A DNA stretch of 64,000 nucleotides from Ehretia macrophylla (lineage: Eukaryota > Streptophyta > Magnoliopsida > Boraginales > Ehretiaceae). The notes under the pieces were generated by a model that saw only the letters and a list, made by a program, of their open reading frames with translations, searched no databases and was not told the origin of the DNA. Shown piece by piece: positions 59,405 through 64,000 of the stretch (positions are counted from its first letter, which is position 1; every line of letters starts with the position of its first letter). A program made the position numbers and the translations under genes. The stretch covers positions 21,034,840-21,098,839 of the forward strand of contig CM075767.1 of the NCBI GenBank assembly GCA_037974665.1. The letters run 5' to 3'.

Positions 59405-60345
59405 TTACTAAACGAAAAATTGGCGTGGCTGACGGATTTTAACGACGATATATATATTTTTTTGTTGCTATTTACTGACGAAAAAGCAATCAAAAATATT
59501 TGGTCACTAATTAACTACAGTCAGGGGTGGAGTCAGGCACTCGATGTCAGAGTAGACACTAAAACGTGAACCCAGTAACTAATGGTTGGGATGCTCATTT
59601 ATGAATAATATTTTTTTATAAATTATAAAAGAAATGTTGACTTTATGTCTAAAATGATTTTTTTCTTGATAACATATCATAATATGTTATCACTAAAGAA
59701 TACTTAATTTAAGCATAATATACCACAAGTGAAGTTTTCAAGACATATCTTCCTTCATAAAATACATTTTATAGCAATTGTAAAAGTGTAACTGGTAATG
59801 CATATGTAGAGATTTTAAAGTAGGAATCCACTCAATATAGGTGTGACATAACATACCAAAAGAAAAAAAAAAAAAAAAAACTATAGTCCTTATAAATAGA
59901 AAAAATCTCTTTAATTAGACATAGAGAAATATTGTTGCTTAGAAATTTACAAAATTTATTCATGTCCTAACTCGACTACTCAAGATGTGCACAAGATGAC
60001 AATTTAAAATTTTATTTCAAAAAATTTAATGCTAAAAAAAAAAACTCCCCAACTCAGGGTGTGACGTCGCACACCCGAAGCTACATGTAGCTCCACCGGT
60101 GACTACGGCTAAGCGACGGAATTACGATGTAAAAAATTATTACTACATTTTGTTACAAATTCGTCTCTAAATAGTTACGAATTAGTGATGACGAATAGAT
60201 TTACGACGGAATAACGACAATCATATAAATTTTTATCGCTAAATTTGTTACCCTTTTAGTGACAGACTTTGAAGTTCCGTCACTAAATCATCTTCCATGG
60301 CTAATATGTTACTAAATAGTACAGAAATTGGGTACGAGTACTCGT
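59405..60345. mobile_element. CACTA-like element inserted in the LINE, itself interrupted
   Basis: The sequence outside the inner hAT element (59405-59513 and 60110-60345) has repeated CGACGGAAT, TGACGGA and CGTCACTAAAT motifs typical of CACTA subterminal repeats. The left end TTACTAAACGAAAAATTGGC resembles a decayed CACTACAA start; the right end is not clear. Confidence 0.4.
59522..60101. mobile_element. hAT-type MITE (580 bp), nested
   Basis: The ends CAGGGGTGGAG and the complement of CTCCACCGGTG pair imperfectly. Flanks ACTACAGT (59514-59521) and ACTACGGC (60102-60109) match at 6 of 8. The terminal sequence resembles the MITE at 4604-5107. No coding capacity. Confidence 0.6.
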
Positions 60346-60366
60346 TAACCATCTTAATGGGGACCA

Positions 60367-60613
60367 TTTCCAAACAAGAGTACTGAAATTGGCACTTTTA
60401 GTCACAATCTATTACCTTTGGCAAGAATGAAACTTTAGAGTGTTCAAAGGTCAGAGAAAACCTGGTGAACTTATTATTAAGGACATCAAAATTTTGATAA
60501 AAGAGAAAGCTAATTTGTGGAAAAATATCAGTTTGAAAGTTTGTCTTACTGTGAGTTTGTAATTACTGAAATTTTCTTTCAATAAAATGCATTTATTTAC
60601 CCAAAAAAAAAAA
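60367..60613 (+). mobile_element. L1-type LINE remnant, C-terminus and poly(A) tail (second part)
   Basis: Frames encode VLKLALLVTIYYLWQE and then, after a shift, FRVFKGQRKPGELIIKDIK and KANLWKNISLKV, the usual LINE end, followed by TTTACCC and about 13 A. Probably the continuation of 58880-59404. Confidence 0.65.
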
Positions 60614-63600
60614 ATTGTCGGCCTCATAAATTTTATGCAACGTCAGGTGGCAAGTCCTGGTTAATTAAATATTATGCAAGACCCAGATATTGTAAAGTGC
60701 GTTCTTAATTGGTACTATAAAGTTTTTAAAATTTTATTCGAGTATCACCCCACTCTGATTGAAAGCGTGAGATTCTATTTTAAAATCAATTGGTGTTAAG
60801 TAGAATAGTTTAAAATCTTATATGGTGGTCTCGAAAATCCTTAAAGTTCTAATTTAGTCATGCAAGACAATTAGATAGTCCAATACTTTTTCATTCACGT
60901 GTGACCCTTGATTAACTAATTGACGTGGATGAAGATGAATGACGTGACACAAGAGTAGTGAATTTAAAAACTGCATTCCAAAGTCTACGCCTAAAACACG
61001 AACAAATTACACGTAGATAGATAATATAAGAGCAAAACCGAACTCTGATACTATGATAATCAAATTTAAATTATATTCTAAAACTAATTAGTACTGAAAG
61101 TTTGATTTATCGATCTAAAACAATTGAATACTCCAACATACTTCATAGAATAAGATCAAATTTGATTTAATTTAATTTAATTTTACCGAATATTAGGCTA
61201 AAGATCTTATACGGTGCGATGATTAACGAAAGGGCCCGAAGAGACGTGTAATACCTGATACTAGAATACCAGCCACTCCCCCTTGATCGCACAGTTGACG
61301 CGGTTAGGTCAATACTTGCATGTCATCTTCCAAGTCTCAATCGTTGCCATTTCTAGTGTCATTCTTATCATGATCATGACTCAAACTTCATCTCGATTGT
61401 TCTAAAGATCTATGACTTTTAAACGTAACAACTCACCATATTAAAAAAAAAAAAAAAAAAAAAAGTGCCTAAATTTTAAGTTGTAAAGTGGAAATAGAAA
61501 GTGACTTAAATAATATAGAAAATTTATTGGTTATCTGTGCAGGCCACCTATGCAACAAGCTTCTGAACAATATTCTTACATCTATATGTTTGTTTAATTT
61601 CCTCTTTCCTTCATTGGCTTGTTGATCTCACTTGCTATGCTGTGTAAAGCATCTTAGGAGTTTCTAGAGATCCTGTATAGTCGTCGATCGAAAGCAACTG
61701 GTATATATGCTGGTCTTATACGGCTATTATCTGTACCTAACTCTGAATTTAGGTACTAAACTGTGCAAGAGTAGGATATTTATAATGGCGGATCCATTTA
61801 ATAGCGAGTGGAGACATGCAGCTTCTTCTCATCCCGAAATTAATTTGAAAATATGTATATTTTTACGGTAATTTTAATTTGAAAATCGATTTAATCCTCC
61901 TGAAAAATACTTATCACATATATATGTGTGTGTGAGATATATTATGTATTTTGGTCCTCCCATAAAACAAGAATCAAGAATCAATCCCTGCCTATATCTA
62001 CTGTCAAGGAAAACCTTCAAGTTGACTATCCGATCGTAACACATATAATGAGTTTCATGTACTTGTGAGATCCACCATTGAATTGCTAGACAGCCAGTAA
62101 AATTCTTTCATACTATCATAGTTAAAAGGAATTATCTGTGTCATAGCATGACAATAATTGGGATGACTACATAATTAAAAGAAATATAGTAAAGATATAT
62201 GTCGTACAATGTAGACCAAAGAGGTAGAGTTGGCACAAAAGAAACAAAGCATGGCAAAGGTGGCACCATGGCCCCGAAAAAGAGATTAGAACAAATTTTC
62301 ACAAATTGAGGTTTTCTATAGGCCATTGAGAGCGTGGTCGGTGGATATGCAAATCTTGGTAGGCCGCGTGTCGATTGTGCATGGTGATATTATTGAGATT
62401 CCACGCTTGTGTTGACCAAAAAAAAAAAATTCGACTGAGTTTTAGTCATTTGTTACGAAATTATCAAAATGACTATTGAATCCCATGTTCGATTAAACTT
62501 TATACTACAAGTCTAAACTAGTCCAATGATAAATAACTTCTTTCTATAAAATAGATCTTCTATATTGAAAAAGTTGCATCAAAGTCAAAAGAAAATCAAT
62601 AGAATTTCATCTTTTTATTAATTTCCTAACACTAATCCATTTTTTACAACTTGGTCATGCTGCTAAAATGATACAAAATATATGAGAATAATGTTCCTCG
62701 ACTACTGAACTACGTTTTTCATTGTACTATAATTATTTATATATGTCGCGAAACAAAAAATTATTAATCATATATGTATGTTGTAGATATTATTATTTAG
62801 ATGTATAAATATTAATATTCTTTTATTGAATTTCTCTTTTCACTAATTCTAAAAACTTTTAAAAAATCGCAAAATTTTACCAAACAAAATTCATGAGAAG
62901 AAAATTGCGACTATAAGAGAGAGAAAAATTTAAGTATGATGTAATTTCTTAATTTCTTGTATGTTGCGTCTATAACAAAGGTGAATAGTTTATTGAATTG
63001 AAGAGTCTCTTTCCCATAAAGACCATATGTTTTATTGTTTGTAAAAGCATGAAGAACATTAACAATAAAGTGATTTTATCAAAGTGTTTCCCAAATAGAC
63101 ACAAGATGAAGAACATTAACAATAAAATGATTTTATCGAAGTGTATCCCAAATAGACACTAAATAGATTAATTTACATATTGCTTTCTTTCATACTAAAA
63201 CTTAATAGGGTCATCATAAAATATTTAAAAATATTACCTTTTCCATTTAAAGAAAATATAAAATAAAAATTGATGGAGTTCCTAAAACTAACTATAGAGT
63301 GCAATAAAGCTATCCTTTTGCGTTGTCCGTTAAAACTTTTTATAATTAATCAAGAATTGAATGAAATAATTAAATAATAATTTATAAATTTTCAATTTGA
63401 AATACAACTTAATTTCACCGTTCTTTAAAAAAATAAAATTCTAATCCTCCTCTTAATCTAAGTTGACCTAATTTGTGTTAAATTAATGAAGCAAGTTGTC
63501 GAAGATCGCGGCAAATCTTTCCTGTCAGATGGTCTCTGTCCAAATAGCCTAATGATCCACCGGCCTTGCACGTTTTCTGACTTGATATTCATTGTTTATT

Positions 63601-64000
63601 AACCAAAAAAAGACCAGTGCAACTTTTGTTATTCAAACAAGTCAATGCTTCAGAATTAGTGGGCAAATCATTGCTTCCAATTTTTTTTTAACTACCTTAT
63701 CATGTTATAAGCATCCATCATCATCCATTTTCAAACATGCTTAGCTAAAGATAGAGCCCCGGATGCTTCCAAATAAGAAAAAGAAAACAAACACTAGTTA
63801 CAATGAAAAAAAAAATTAGTTGGAGTAAGAAAGTGGATGAAGATTCTCATCATTTATCATTTTTTAATGTGAATTTCACATTATATTGATGATACAAAAT
63901 AAAATTGTAGCAACTAGCATTAGATTAATATTCTGAGAAAGATAAAAAGCTTAATCCTATACATCTTAATCTCTGCCAATTCATAATGAATTTTTTTTCA
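60614..64000. other. AT-rich right end of the window, no gene recognised
   Basis: At 61040-61053 the minus strand reads ATAGTATCAGAGTT, close to an iMet primer-binding site, and 60760-60835 (minus) resembles the TRIM LTR at 31.8 kb (TATTCTACTTAACACCAATT), so a decayed minus-strand TRIM is possible. A 13-A run after GTTGACC (about 62411-62430) may be another LINE tail. No protein-like frame. Confidence 0.35.
63049..63162 (+). repeat. 57-bp tandem duplication
   Basis: ATGAAGAACATTAACAATAA starts at 63049 and 63106; both copies continue to CCCAAATAGACAC with a few differences. Confidence 0.8.

Overview
The window is nuclear DNA of a flowering plant. The evidence is GT-AG split genes with plant protein families, AT-rich spacers, Ty1/copia and Ty3/gypsy LTR retrotransposons, plant L1-type LINEs and hAT, Mutator, CACTA and TRIM-type elements. 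The protein matches suggest a eudicot, perhaps an asterid, but the sequence alone does not settle the species. Gene density is low: two recognisable conserved genes, one intact gene of unknown function with two broken relatives, and the rest mostly transposable-element debris.

Layout. 1-5.7 kb: 5' half of a minus-strand DExH-box RNA helicase (DExH3/DHX36 type). Five coding exons are visible and the ATPase core lies off the left edge; its 2.85-kb first intron carries a hAT-type MITE. 5.7-21.9 kb: no gene seen. It holds a 2.5-kb gypsy-like LTR with a 62-bp CGATCGATCG minisatellite, a long-TIR element with C-rich and G-rich halves, three related AT-rich MITEs, a fold-back element and a degenerate minisatellite. 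21.9-28.4 kb: complete nine-exon plus-strand gene for a 443-residue 2-oxoglutarate/Fe(II) oxygenase (plant PKHD-type, At1g22950/At3g18210 group), with a tRNA-Pro relic in one intron. 29.8-30.9 kb: intact intronless gene for a 351-residue multi-pass membrane protein of unrecognised family, convergent with the oxygenase.

31-49.7 kb: a Mutator-like MITE nested in a TRIM, a perfect small CACTA MITE, retroposon fragments, and two pseudogenes of the membrane protein (37.9-38.9 kb and about 49.0-49.7 kb). These two sit in a direct segmental duplication about 12 kb apart. Between them lie a 2.58-kb solo LTR, a second TRIM and a GT/AT-microsatellite-bearing element. 49.7-58.7 kb: a nearly complete but decayed minus-strand Ty1/copia element (two LTRs, PBS, PPT, gag-pol remnants) abutting the third membrane-protein copy. 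58.7-60.6 kb: a LINE split by a CACTA-like element that itself contains a hAT element. 60.6-64 kb: AT-rich DNA with a primer-binding-site-like relic and a short tandem duplication.

The three genes show no operon-like or pathway relation. The most unusual material is the orphan membrane-protein family with its duplication and decay, and two 20-25-bp insertions of the form TTTGACC plus poly(A), each flanked by a 13-14-bp target duplication, which look like extreme 5'-truncated LINE insertions.
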